Positions 53,735 to 61,762 of a stretch of 64,000 nt of DNA are shown here, piece after piece. The stretch's first letter is position 1. Each line of letters begins with the position of its first letter. The position numbers and the translations under genes were made by a program. The notes below the pieces were generated by a model. The model was not told the DNA's origin. It ran no database searches and saw only the letters and a list, made by a program, of their open reading frames with translations. Origin of the DNA: Cellulosimicrobium protaetiae (GTDB lineage Bacteria > Actinomycetota > Actinomycetes > Actinomycetales > Cellulomonadaceae); assembly GCF_009708005.2 (NCBI RefSeq), contig NZ_CP052757.1, positions 1,116,001-1,180,000 on the forward strand. The letters run 5' to 3'.

Positions 53735-54649
53735 GTGGCTGAGGTTGCGGGGCGGCATGATTTGAGTGATGCGGCGTGGGCGGTGATCGAGTCTTTGCTG
53801 CCTGTCGCGTCGTTGGGGCGTCCGGCGCGGAATCTGCGTCGTCAGGTCGATGGGATCCGTCACCGGACCCGGGCGGGGTGCCCGTGGCGGGATGTCCCGG
53901 ACCGGTATGGGCCGTGGTCCAGCCTGTATCGGGTGTTCCGTCGCTATCAGCGCGACGGGGTGTGGGACCGGGTGCTGGACGCGTTGCGGTCTTTGGCTGA
54001 CGGCGGTGGACAGATCTGCTGGGAGGTTTCGGTCGACTCCACGATCGCCCGCGCGCACCAGCACGCTGCGGGCGCCCGCCGGGACCCGGCCGGGCAGAAG
54101 GAGCCGCCCGGGGTCGAGCCCGCAGATCATGGGCTGGGCAGGTCACGGGGCGGGTGGACCACGAAGATCCACGCAGCGTGCGAGCAGGGGCAAAAGCTCA
54201 TGGGCATGGTCGTGACCGCCGGCCACCGGGGCGACAGCCCACAGTTCGGGCCGGTCCTGGACCAGATCCGGGTGAAGCGGCCCGGCGGGCGCGGCGGTCG
54301 GCCCAGGACGCGCCCGGACCGGGTGCGGGCGGACAAGGGCTACGCCTCGGCCGCGAACCGCAAGCGGCTGCGTGGGCGGGGCATCGCGGCGACGATCCCG
54401 GACAAGAAGGACCACCGCGCGAACCGCCTCGCGAAGGGCTCCAAAGGTGGTCGCCCACCGAAGGTCGACTACGAGGACTACAAGGCCCGCCACGCGGTGG
54501 AGTGCATGTTCAACCGCCTCAAACGCCACCGGGCCGTCGCGACCCGGTATGACAAGCTCCAGCTCCGCTACGAGGCGACCGTCAAGGTCGCCGCGCTCGA
54601 CGACTGGATCACCGCCGTCGTCCGGGCGGGCCAGGCGCTGGCATCCTGA
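53735..54649 (+). CDS. IS5-family DDE transposase
   Basis: This 304-residue transposase is intact. The catalytic residues fit Asp101 (VSVDSTIARAH), Asp200 (RADKGYAS) and Glu256 (HAVECMFNRLKRHR). The N-terminal helix-turn-helix is about 1-70. GTG 53735 is the start, 53 bp inside the left end. It moves the element by cut-and-paste. Codon use is close to the host, so transfer from a related actinobacterium is likely. Confidence 0.93.
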   Translation: MAEVAGRHDLSDAAWAVIESLLPVASLGRPARNLRRQVDGIRHRTRAGCPWRDVPDRYGPWSSLYRVFRRYQRDGVWDRVLDALRSLADGGGQICWEVSVDSTIARAHQHAAGARRDPAGQKEPPGVEPADHGLGRSRGGWTTKIHAACEQGQKLMGMVVTAGHRGDSPQFGPVLDQIRVKRPGGRGGRPRTRPDRVRADKGYASAANRKRLRGRGIAATIPDKKDHRANRLAKGSKGGRPPKVDYEDYKARHAVECMFNRLKRHRAVATRYDKLQLRYEATVKVAALDDWITAVVRAGQALAS

Positions 54650-54654
54650 GCGGT

Positions 54655-54978
54655 GTGAACGACTCGCTGCCGTCCTGGCTGTCCACGCGGCCGCCGTGCT
54701 ACGCCGACACCGAGGACGGCGACTACGTCCAGGACCCCGGCCACGTCGAGATCCTGGGCATGCTCGCGGACCTGAACGCCACGACCAACACGTTCTTCGT
54801 GATCTACCCCGACGACGAGGACATCGACTGGTCGATCTCGGTCCATACCCGCCCCGGAGCACTCGGCGGCTACGAGATCGAGCACCACGACGCCGCCACC
54901 AGCGAGCTCACCACGACCACCGAGGCAGACCACACCACCATCACGAGCCACCTCCTGGACTGGATCAGCCACCGCTGA
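54655..54978 (+). CDS. Acidic passenger protein inside the IS element
   Basis: A 107-residue protein encoded from GTG 54655, 6 bp after the transposase stop, reaching to within the right inverted repeat. It is acidic and beta-rich-looking (FFVIYPDDEDIDWSISVHTR, GGYEIEHHDAATSEL), has no membrane segment and no recognised family. Canonical IS5 elements carry only transposase functions. It could be an immunity-like, antitoxin-like or regulatory protein. Because it fills the space between transposase and the end repeat, it is part of the element, not a host remnant. Confidence 0.75.
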   Translation: MNDSLPSWLSTRPPCYADTEDGDYVQDPGHVEILGMLADLNATTNTFFVIYPDDEDIDWSISVHTRPGALGGYEIEHHDAATSELTTTTEADHTTITSHLLDWISHR

Positions 54979-54997
54979 CCACTTCCGAAACAGGCCC
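54978..54997 (-). repeat. IS right terminal inverted repeat
   Basis: ACCACTTCCGAAACAGGCCC; perfect complement of the left end over 20 bases. The passenger gene's stop overlaps it. Confidence 0.92.
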
Positions 54998-55036
54998 TAG
55001 GACGCCCCTCGGCCGGGCTCCCCGTAGGGTCGGGGC

Positions 55037-55690
55037 ATGGTGGCCTGGGACGACGACGCCTCCGCGGGCGCGTGGATCGCGGAGCGGCTGGGGGAGTTCG
55101 GCCCGCGCGTCGACGGCACGGTCCCGCGCGGGTACGCGGCGTACGCGTGCGTCCCGCACCCCGACTGGGACGACGACGTCACGCTCGCGGCGCAGACCGA
55201 CACCCTGGTCGCCGCGCTCCGACGCTTCACCGGGGACCAGCCCGTGCACCTCGCCCTGTGGACGGGGCACGCGTTCCTCTACGACCACGGGACCGACCCG
55301 CGGACCAGCTCGGGGGTCGCGCCGTTCGTCTCGTGGTCCGAGGACGAGCCGCGACCGACCCCCGAGGAGATCGAGCGAGCGGTCGCCGAGGCGTGGGCGG
55401 AGATCGTGCCGACGCTCGTCGAGCGGCCTGCAGCGCCGATGCTCCTGCTCCCGCACCGCGAGTACCACCTGTGGACGGGGTCGCTCGCCGACGCCGGTGC
55501 GTTCCGCGGCCACGAGCAGCCGCCCAACCTGTGGTGGCCCGAGGACCGGTCGTGGTTCGTCGGGACGGAGATCGACGCCGCCGCGACCTACGTGGGCGGG
55601 AGCGACGCGCTCGTCGAGGCGCTGTGCGCGGACCCGACGCTGCGCGCGAGCCGCGCCGCGCCGTCGGACACGATGCTGTTCGACGAGTGA
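55037..55690 (+). CDS. Hypothetical protein
   Basis: This 217-residue soluble protein is Trp-rich (FVSWSEDEP, PNLWWPEDRSWFVG) and acidic. It has no signal peptide or membrane span and no recognised family. ATG 55037 is preceded by a GTAGGGTCGGGG stretch. The C-terminal half (PMLLLPHREYHLWTGSLAD, VGTEIDAAATYVGGSD) looks like a folded alpha/beta domain. It is separated from the IS right end by about 40 bp and is convergent with the riboflavin transporter gene. Confidence 0.7.
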   Translation: MVAWDDDASAGAWIAERLGEFGPRVDGTVPRGYAAYACVPHPDWDDDVTLAAQTDTLVAALRRFTGDQPVHLALWTGHAFLYDHGTDPRTSSGVAPFVSWSEDEPRPTPEEIERAVAEAWAEIVPTLVERPAAPMLLLPHREYHLWTGSLADAGAFRGHEQPPNLWWPEDRSWFVGTEIDAAATYVGGSDALVEALCADPTLRASRAAPSDTMLFDE

Positions 55691-55717
55691 CCGCCTGCCG
55701 CAGCGGGGCCCCGCAGG

Positions 55718-56422
55718 TCAGGCGGGCGAGCCCGCCGCCGCGGCCTCCGACTCCGCCGTCGCGCGACGGTTGACGCGCCACCACACGAAGAACCCGACGA
55801 GCGTGAACACGCCGTAGAACACGTACATGAACGCGGACGCGTAGAAGCCGGCCGAGATCAGCAACGGGACGCCGACGATGTCGACCGCGACCCAGACCAG
55901 CCAGAACTCGACCCAGCCCTTCGCCATGCCGTACGTCGCGAGCAGCGAGCCCATGAAGATCCACGCGTCGGCCCAGACGGGCTCGTACGACTCGAGCGCG
56001 CGGAACACGGGGGTGAGCAGCGCCGTCCCGCCGACGAGCGCGACGACGAGGAACGCGCGCTGGCGCCACGACGCCCAGCGCGGCACGACGGCGACGCCGT
56101 GGCTGTCCGCGTCGGTCTCGCCCAACCGGGCCTGGGTCCGGCGCCACTGCACCCACCCGTACACCGACACGATCACGAACATGACCTGACGCCCGGCCTG
56201 GCCGAGCAGGTTCACGGGGTTGGGGGTCGCGAAGACCGCGCCGAGGAACACGGTGAGCAGCAGCAGGTTGCCGACGATGCCCACCGGCCACGCCCACACC
56301 TTGCGCCGCATGCCGCCCAGCGCCGACGCCAGGCCGAACCCGTTGCCCACGATCTCGCGCCACAGCAGGTGCTGGTCGCCGATCGTCAGCTGCGCGTCGA
56401 ACAGCGCGTGGATCAGGTCCAT
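55718..56422 (-). CDS. ribM: PnuC-family riboflavin transporter (RibM/PnuX type)
   Basis: This 234-residue membrane protein has about seven spans. The N-terminal half has WAWPVGIVGNLLLLTVFLGA and FVIVSVYGWVQWRR, and the C-terminal half WVEFWLVWVAVDIVGVPLLISAGFY. These match PnuC-type vitamin transporters. An FMN riboswitch directly upstream identifies it as the riboflavin importer of the RibM/PnuX group found in actinobacteria, rather than a nicotinamide riboside carrier. ATG 56422 is used. When FMN is high the riboswitch should shut expression off. Confidence 0.9.
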   Translation of the reverse strand: MDLIHALFDAQLTIGDQHLLWREIVGNGFGLASALGGMRRKVWAWPVGIVGNLLLLTVFLGAVFATPNPVNLLGQAGRQVMFVIVSVYGWVQWRRTQARLGETDADSHGVAVVPRWASWRQRAFLVVALVGGTALLTPVFRALESYEPVWADAWIFMGSLLATYGMAKGWVEFWLVWVAVDIVGVPLLISAGFYASAFMYVFYGVFTLVGFFVWWRVNRRATAESEAAAAGSPA

Positions 56423-56500
56423 CGGATGTCCTCGTCCTCCCGGGCACGAGCGCTCCGGGGTGAGGGCGGGCGGCGGGGCCGGGCGCTCAGGGCGGCCGAC

Positions 56501-56554
56501 GCCGTCGCTCACGACGGCGAGACCGCGCCCCGTCGCGCGGGCTCGCGAGAGCCC
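56501..56554 (-). promoter_or_regulatory. Hairpins in the riboswitch expression platform
   Basis: Between the aptamer and the ribM start lie two stem-loops: 56539-56554 (GGGCTC/GAGCCC around GCGA) and 56501-56518 (GCCGTCG/CGACGGC around a tetraloop). One may act as the terminator or ribosome-site mask. Confidence 0.5.
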
Positions 56555-56575
56555 GGCCGAGGACGGCCGCGCCGC

Positions 56576-56697
56576 ACGTGCTTCCTCCCATCCGGACTGT
56601 CACCGTCGGTCCTGGAGTTCCACCAGGTCAACCGCGCGTGGGCGCGGGTCGCGGACTGTCACCGCCGGCTCGGAATTGCACCGACCCCGGAGCACGT
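56576..56697 (-). promoter_or_regulatory. FMN riboswitch (RFN element)
   Basis: On the minus strand the element begins ACGTGCTCCGGGG and contains the conserved GCAATTCCG, GGCGGTGACAGTCCGCGAC, a second GACGGTGACAGTCCGG and GGGAGGAAGCACGT. The ends pair (P1 ACGTGCT with AGCACGT). All signature blocks of the six-stem FMN aptamer are present in order. It controls the riboflavin transporter gene below. Confidence 0.95.
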
Positions 56698-56787
56698 TCG
56701 TGCGTACTGCGTGTGCAACCGCCGATGCTACCGGCGCATTCCCCGCGTAGAGGGGTGCGGTCGCGCGTCGAGAGGTCGGCAGATCCT

Positions 56788-56858
56788 GCCGAGATCGGCG
56801 GTCGCAGCGACCGATCTCGGCACAGGTTGCCGATCTCGGCACAGGCTGCCGACATCGG
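56788..56858. repeat. GATC-rich hairpin and 19-bp tandem repeat after the TetR gene
   Basis: A hairpin (56788-56821: GCCGAGATC...GATCTCGGC with an inner GGTCG/CGACC) runs into a 19-bp direct repeat (56811-56829, 56830-56848, partial third to 56858). It lies just beyond the stop of the TetR gene and may terminate it. It shares GATC-rich words with the repeats near 8.0 and 10.6 kb. Confidence 0.7.
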
Positions 56859-56861
56859 GGA

Positions 56862-57623
56862 TCAGCCCAGGGCGTCGCGGACGGCACGCGCGACGTCGTC
56901 CGCGACCCCCCGGGCGTCGGCGTCCGCGTCGACCACGGTGACGACGACGCGCCGCGGGCGAGGGCCGGCACCGGCGCTTCCCGCGCGGTGCGCGGCGTCG
57001 TCCGGCGCGGCGAGACGTCCCACGGCCGAGCGGCGCAGGTCGGCGAACGCCTCCTCGAGCTGCGGGCGCAGGTCCTGACCGGGCGAGCGCAGCCAGCGCC
57101 GGAGCATCGCGTTGTGGACCGCGACGACGGACGCCGCGAACGCGATCGACGCGGTGGTGCGGTGCGCGTCGGGGGGGAGCGCGTCGCGCAGGTACGCCGT
57201 GAACGCGCGCTCGTAACGGTGGGTCGTGACGAGCTCGCGGTCGCGCAGCGCCGACACCTGCTGGAGGAGCTGCCACCGCGCGAGCGACGTCTCCCGCTGC
57301 CCGACGTGATGGTCGAACACGAGCCGCGCCGCGCGGCAGACCTCGAGGTACGGATCGACCGCGGGGTCCGGCGTGAGCCGACCCTCGGAGTCGGGCACGG
57401 GCCGGGTCGCCGCGAGCATGACGACGACCTCGTCGAGCAGGAGCTCGTGGTCCGCGAAGATCACGTCCTCCTTCGACCCGTAGCGGCGGAAGAAGGTGGC
57501 ACGGCTGACCTGGGCGGCGTCGGCGATCTCCTCGACGGTCGTCTGCTCGTACCCCTGCCGGGTGAAGAGGGCGATCGCTGCGTCGACGGCCTGGGCATGG
57601 GTGCGGCTGCGGACGTCGGTCAT
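56862..57623 (-). CDS. TetR-family transcriptional regulator
   Basis: This 253-residue protein has a typical TetR domain (about 6-52: AVDAAIALFTRQGYEQTTVE, then EEIADAAQVSRATFFRRYG). It has a long helical C-terminal region and an Arg/Val/Asp-rich tail of about 40 residues. It lies upstream of and in the same direction as the riboflavin transporter, but ends in its own hairpin, so a link is not implied. No operator palindrome is clear in the 45-bp gap to the methyltransferase gene. Confidence 0.85.
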   Translation of the reverse strand: MTDVRSRTHAQAVDAAIALFTRQGYEQTTVEEIADAAQVSRATFFRRYGSKEDVIFADHELLLDEVVVMLAATRPVPDSEGRLTPDPAVDPYLEVCRAARLVFDHHVGQRETSLARWQLLQQVSALRDRELVTTHRYERAFTAYLRDALPPDAHRTTASIAFAASVVAVHNAMLRRWLRSPGQDLRPQLEEAFADLRRSAVGRLAAPDDAAHRAGSAGAGPRPRRVVVTVVDADADARGVADDVARAVRDALG

Positions 57624-57668
57624 GCACCGGACGGTACACCGGTACCGGTCGCCTGCCGCGTCCGGGGG

Positions 57669-58814
57669 TCAGGGCACGAGGCGGTAGAACCGGAAGAACG
57701 AGAAGTCGTCCACGGGCAGCACCTCGACGTCCGCGAACCCGGCCTCGCGGGCGTAGCGCCGCAGCGTCGCGGGACGCATGACGGTCCCGGTGCCGACCGA
57801 CGGCGGTGACGACAGGCCGTCGGGCAGGCACACGAAGAGGCTGTACCCGTACATGACCCGGTCGACGTCGTCGGCGGGAGCCGTGAACTCCTCGCCGACG
57901 GCCTCGTCCATGACCACGACGACGCCGTCGGGCCGGACCGCGCGGCGGACGGCGTCGAGCACCGCGGCGGGCCGCGGCATGTCGTGGACGCACTCGAACG
58001 CGAACGCGGCGTCGAACGGGAGACCGGCCGGCTCGACGAGGCCGAGCTCGGCGGCGTCGGCGAGGTGGAACGTCGCACGGTCCGCGAGACCGGCCTCCTC
58101 GGCCGCCGCGCGGGCCGCGGCGACGGACGGGCGGTCGACGTCGACGCCGTGCAGCACCGCGTCCGGGTAGGCGCGCGCGAGGGCGAGCGTCGACCACCCG
58201 AAGCCGCACCCGACGTCGACCACCCGGGCTCCGGGCCGGCTCAGCACGTCGTGGACCGCGGGGACCCGCGCGAGCGTCGGCGCGAGCTCGCGCTCGAACC
58301 ACGGCCGGTTGACCTCCGCCTGGGCCTCGCGCGCGTCGTCGCCGAGCTGGTCCCACGACACGCCGCCGCCCGTGCGGTACGCGTCGAGCAGGTGCGGGAG
58401 CTGCGGCCCGATCGCCCCGACGAAGCGCGCGAGCGGTGCGACGTAGGCGAGCGAGGACGTGTCCGTGAGCACCTCCGCGTGCGCGGCGGGCAACGCGTAG
58501 AGGCGCTCGCGCGCCGCCGCAGCAGGGTCGGCCGCGAGCGCGGGGCCGGCGCCCGGGTCCTCGGCGACGAGGATCCCGCTGGCCGCCTGCTGCTCCAGCC
58601 ACTCGCGCGCGTACCGCTCGTGGGTGCCGGTGCGCTCGGCGAGCCCGGTCGAGGTGAGGGGCCCGGTGTCGACGAGCGCGTGGTACCACCCGAGCCGGTC
58701 GCCGACGTGGACGGACAGGACGTCGATCGCGCCGAGCGTCGCGGCGAACAAGCGCTCGGCGAACGCGTCGGCGTCCCCCGGGCCCGAGGGCTCGTTCTCG
58801 GTCGTGGCGACCAT
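57669..58814 (-). CDS. SAM-dependent methyltransferase with N-terminal winged helix
   Basis: This 381-residue protein has an N-terminal winged-helix-like domain (about 15-90, LTSTGLAERTGTHERYAREW) and a class I methyltransferase domain (about 190-320). The latter has VVDVGCGFGWSTLALARAYP for SAM binding, GVDVDRPS for the ribose site and AAFAFECVHDMPRPA. ATG 58814 is chosen. The natural substrate is unknown. It is divergent from the ECF importer across a spacer with an iron box. Confidence 0.85.
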   Translation of the reverse strand: MVATTENEPSGPGDADAFAERLFAATLGAIDVLSVHVGDRLGWYHALVDTGPLTSTGLAERTGTHERYAREWLEQQAASGILVAEDPGAGPALAADPAAAARERLYALPAAHAEVLTDTSSLAYVAPLARFVGAIGPQLPHLLDAYRTGGGVSWDQLGDDAREAQAEVNRPWFERELAPTLARVPAVHDVLSRPGARVVDVGCGFGWSTLALARAYPDAVLHGVDVDRPSVAAARAAAEEAGLADRATFHLADAAELGLVEPAGLPFDAAFAFECVHDMPRPAAVLDAVRRAVRPDGVVVVMDEAVGEEFTAPADDVDRVMYGYSLFVCLPDGLSSPPSVGTGTVMRPATLRRYAREAGFADVEVLPVDDFSFFRFYRLVP

Positions 58815-58979
58815 GCGCGGCCTCCGGCTGGACGTTGGCCGGGCGCGTGCCGTGGGCAGCGGCGCCCGTGGTTCGACGGTAGACCTCCGGAGCGCCCACG
58901 TCGATGGGCGGAGGGGCTGAAACTCGTCCGGCACGGTTCGGCAACGGCCTCTGCTCCTTCCAGGGTCTCGTCACGCGGC

Positions 58980-58998
58980 TTAGGTTCGCCTATCCTGA
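58980..58998. promoter_or_regulatory. Iron box directly before the ECF importer gene
   Basis: The 19-mer TTAGGTTCGCCTATCCTGA matches the DtxR/IdeR consensus at 15 positions, with a perfect left half TTAGGTT. It ends five bases before GTG 59004 and contains TATCCT, a possible -10, which would make the transcript leaderless. Confidence 0.75.
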
Positions 58999-59003
58999 GC
59001 CGC

Positions 59004-60830
59004 GTGATCGCGGACGAGACGTCGAACGGCACCCCGGAGCCGCTGCTCGCAGTGCGCGGCGTGAGCGTCCGGTACCACGAGCACGACCCCGCGGGACCCG
59101 GCGGGGACCCCGGCCCGCGCGCGGCCGGGCGCCAGACGCCCGACGGCGTCACGTTCGACGTGCGCCCCGGCGAGGCGGTGCTCCTGCTCGGCCCGTCGGG
59201 CTGCGGCAAGTCGACGCTCGCGCTCGCGACGAACGGGCTCGTCCCGCACGTCGTCGGGGCGGACCTCGAGGGCACCGTCCGCGTGCGGGGGCGGTCGACG
59301 GCCGAGACGACGCCGCCCGAGCTGTCGCGCGACGTCGCGATGGTCTTCCAGGACCCCGACGCCCAGGTCGTCACGGGCACGCTGCTCGACGAGGTGTGCT
59401 TCGGCCCCGAGAACCTGCGCCTGCCGGTGGACGACGTCCTCGCCCGCGCCGAGGACGCGCTGCGCCGGGTCGGCCTGTGGGAGCGTCGCGACGACGACCC
59501 GGCCGTGCTCTCGGGAGGTGGGCGCCAGCGGCTCGCGATCGCGTGCGCGCTCGCCCTCGGGTCGCCGCTCCTCGTCCTCGACGAACCCACGGCCAACCTC
59601 GACCCGCAGGGCACCGACGAGGTCTACGCGGTGCTGCGCGACGTGGTCGCCTGCGGCGACCGCGCGGTGCTGCTCGTCGAGCACGACCTCGACACGGCGG
59701 TGTCCCTCGTCGACCGGGTCGTCGTGCTCGACGGCGCGGGCCGCCTCGTGCACGACGGCCCGGTCCGCGACGTGCTCGGCGAGCGGGCCGAGGAGCTGGC
59801 GGCGCTCGGCGTCTGGCTGCCCACGGCGACGCTCGCCGCGCTGCGCCTGCGCGCCGCGGGTGTGCGCCTCGATCCCGCGCCGCTCACGCCCGACGAGCTG
59901 GGGGCGGCACTGGACTCCGTGGCGAACCTCCCCGACGTGCCCCCGGACGCGCGCGAGCCCGCACGGGTCGCGCCCGAGCCGGTGCTCGTCGTCGACCGCG
60001 TGACGCTGCGGCTCGGGGGTGGGCGGAGGCACGGGCGTGCAGCGGCACCCGTCCTGCGCGACGTGTCCCTCGCCGTCGCGCCGGGCGAGCTCGTCGCCGT
60101 GGTCGGCGCGAACGGGGCGGGCAAGACGACGCTCGCCCAGCTCGCCGCGGGCGTGCTGCGGCCGCGCCGCGGGACGCTCGACGGCCGCGTGAGCGTCTCG
60201 GGACTCGACCCGACCCGCGCCGACCCGCGCGAGGTCGCGCGCCGTGTCGGCTTCGTCTTCCAGAACCCGGAGCACCAGCTCGTCACGTCGCGCGTCGACG
60301 ACGAGCTCGCGCTCGGCCTGCGCGTGCGCGGCGTGCCCGAGGACGAGGTCGCGGCGCGCGTCGAGGACGTGCTGCGCCGGTTCGGGCTCGCCGACCTGCG
60401 CGACCGGCACCCGTTCCTCCTGTCCGGCGGGCAGAAGCGTCGCCTCTCGGTGGGGACCGCGATCGTGTGCCGCCCCGAGGTCCTCGTGCTCGACGAACCG
60501 ACGTACGGACAGGACCGCGAGCGCGCCGCCGAGCTGCTCGACCTGCTCACCGACCTGCACCGCGACGGGACGGCGGTCGTCGTCGTGAGCCACGACATGC
60601 AGCTCGTCGCGGAGCACGCGACGCGCGTCGTCGCGCTCGCGGACGGGAGCGTCGTCGCCGACGGCGCCTCGGGCGACGTCCTGGCCGACGAGGACGTCCT
60701 GCGCCTCGCCGGCCTGCGCACGCCCCCGCTCGCGCGCGCGACCCGGCACCTGGCCGACCCCGCGTGGCGGCGCGTCGCGCGCCTCGCGGACCTGCCCGTC
60801 GCGCCCGTCCCCGCGGGGGTCGGGGCATGA
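59004..60830 (+). CDS. ECF transporter fused double ATPase (EcfA1-EcfA2)
   Basis: This 608-residue protein carries two complete ABC ATPase domains. Domain 1 has a Walker A at 63-71 (GPSGCGKST), signature LSGGG near 169 and VLDEPTANLDP. Domain 2 has a Walker A at 368-376 (GANGAGKTT), signature LSGGQKRRL near 473 and VLDEPTYGQD. This is the fused form of the EcfAA' pair. The next genes encode EcfT and an S component, so the three form one vitamin- or metal-related importer. GTG 59004 overlaps the presumed regulatory site; ATG starts further on would truncate domain 1. Confidence 0.9.
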   Translation: MIADETSNGTPEPLLAVRGVSVRYHEHDPAGPGGDPGPRAAGRQTPDGVTFDVRPGEAVLLLGPSGCGKSTLALATNGLVPHVVGADLEGTVRVRGRSTAETTPPELSRDVAMVFQDPDAQVVTGTLLDEVCFGPENLRLPVDDVLARAEDALRRVGLWERRDDDPAVLSGGGRQRLAIACALALGSPLLVLDEPTANLDPQGTDEVYAVLRDVVACGDRAVLLVEHDLDTAVSLVDRVVVLDGAGRLVHDGPVRDVLGERAEELAALGVWLPTATLAALRLRAAGVRLDPAPLTPDELGAALDSVANLPDVPPDAREPARVAPEPVLVVDRVTLRLGGGRRHGRAAAPVLRDVSLAVAPGELVAVVGANGAGKTTLAQLAAGVLRPRRGTLDGRVSVSGLDPTRADPREVARRVGFVFQNPEHQLVTSRVDDELALGLRVRGVPEDEVAARVEDVLRRFGLADLRDRHPFLLSGGQKRRLSVGTAIVCRPEVLVLDEPTYGQDRERAAELLDLLTDLHRDGTAVVVVSHDMQLVAEHATRVVALADGSVVADGASGDVLADEDVLRLAGLRTPPLARATRHLADPAWRRVARLADLPVAPVPAGVGA

Positions 60831-61678
60831 GCGCGGGCACGCTCGCCGCCCCGCCCCGCCCCGCGCGCGCGACGCCGGGCGACGCGCGCCTCGGCCGGTT
60901 CGCCGGTCCGGCGTGGGACCTGCGCACCTACGACCCGCTCGTCACGGCGTTCGGCCCGCTGCCCGTGGTCGTCTGGGTGTTCACGACCCGTGACCTGCTG
61001 ACGCCCGCGCTCGTCGGGCTCGCGGCGCTCCTCGTCATCCTCGTCATGGTCCGGCCGCCGCGGCGCGTCGTCGCGGTCCTGCTGCTCGGCCTGCCCGCGC
61101 TCGCCGCCGTCATGACGGTGTCGTTCGGCGTGCTCACCGACCCCCGCGACGTCGACGGTACGACGCTGCTCGCGACCGTCGGCCCGTTCCACCTGTGGTC
61201 CGGGGCGCTCGAGACCGGGCTCGCGACGAGCCTGCGCACGTGCGCGCTCCTGCTGCTCGTGCTCGTCGGCGGGCTGTCGACGACCGGGCAGGACGTCGTC
61301 CGCGCGATGGTGCAGCAGCTGCGCGTGCCGTACCGCGTGGGGTACGCGGCGCTGGCCGCGCTGCGGTTCGTGCCGCGCTTCGGCCACGAGCTCGAGGTGA
61401 TCCGCGCGGCGCACCGCGTGCGCGGCGTCGACCACGGGCGTGGGCCCGTCGCGGCGGGACGGCGCCATCTCGGCTACGCCGTCCCGCTCCTCGCGGGCGG
61501 CATCCGCCACGGCGAGCGCGTGTCGCTCGCCATGGAGGCGCGCGGGTTCGGCGCGCACGCGACCCGCACCGAGCGGGTCCTCGTGCCGTTCCGCGTGCGC
61601 GACGTCGTCTTCCTCCTGGCGACGTGGGGTGTCGCGGCGGGCATCGCGCTCGTCGTGGTGCCCGCGCTGACCGGCTGA
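60827..61678 (+). CDS. ECF transporter transmembrane scaffold (EcfT)
   Basis: This 283-residue membrane protein has about five to six spans and a cytoplasmic coupling region with EARGFG, the Ala-Arg-Gly motif that contacts the ATPases. VRGVDHGRG may be the second coupling helix. ATG 60827 overlaps the ATPase stop (ATGA), so translation is coupled. It would link the ATPases to the S component. The N-terminus has an Ala/Pro-rich cytoplasmic stretch of about 25 residues. Confidence 0.88.
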   Translation: MSAGTLAAPPRPARATPGDARLGRFAGPAWDLRTYDPLVTAFGPLPVVVWVFTTRDLLTPALVGLAALLVILVMVRPPRRVVAVLLLGLPALAAVMTVSFGVLTDPRDVDGTTLLATVGPFHLWSGALETGLATSLRTCALLLLVLVGGLSTTGQDVVRAMVQQLRVPYRVGYAALAALRFVPRFGHELEVIRAAHRVRGVDHGRGPVAAGRRHLGYAVPLLAGGIRHGERVSLAMEARGFGAHATRTERVLVPFRVRDVVFLLATWGVAAGIALVVVPALTG

Positions 61679-61762
61679 CCGCGGCCTGCCGCCCGACCCC
61701 TCGCGCCCTGGCTCGACCGCTTCCATCCACCCGCCCAGACCCTCGACGTCCCGGAGCCCACG

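Larger units (their letters stand above)
53683..54996 (+). mobile_element. IS5-family insertion sequence, complete
   Basis: A 1.3-kb element with 19-20-bp terminal inverted repeats (GGCCTGTTTCGGAAGTGGT on the left, its complement on the right), a DDE transposase and a passenger gene. CTAG occurs at both junctions (53679-53682 and 54997-55000), compatible with a 4-bp target duplication, although the palindrome makes the exact edge uncertain. It inserted between the AraC gene and a hypothetical gene. Near-perfect ends and intact reading frames indicate recent insertion. Confidence 0.93.

Noticed and set aside
53683-54996. Composite transposon or integron around the IS
   Set aside because: Only one IS copy and no second end, integrase or attC was found. 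The flanking AraC and hypothetical genes look native.
55718-56422. Nicotinamide riboside transporter (PnuC) assignment
   Set aside because: The upstream FMN aptamer points to riboflavin; no NAD-salvage gene is adjacent.
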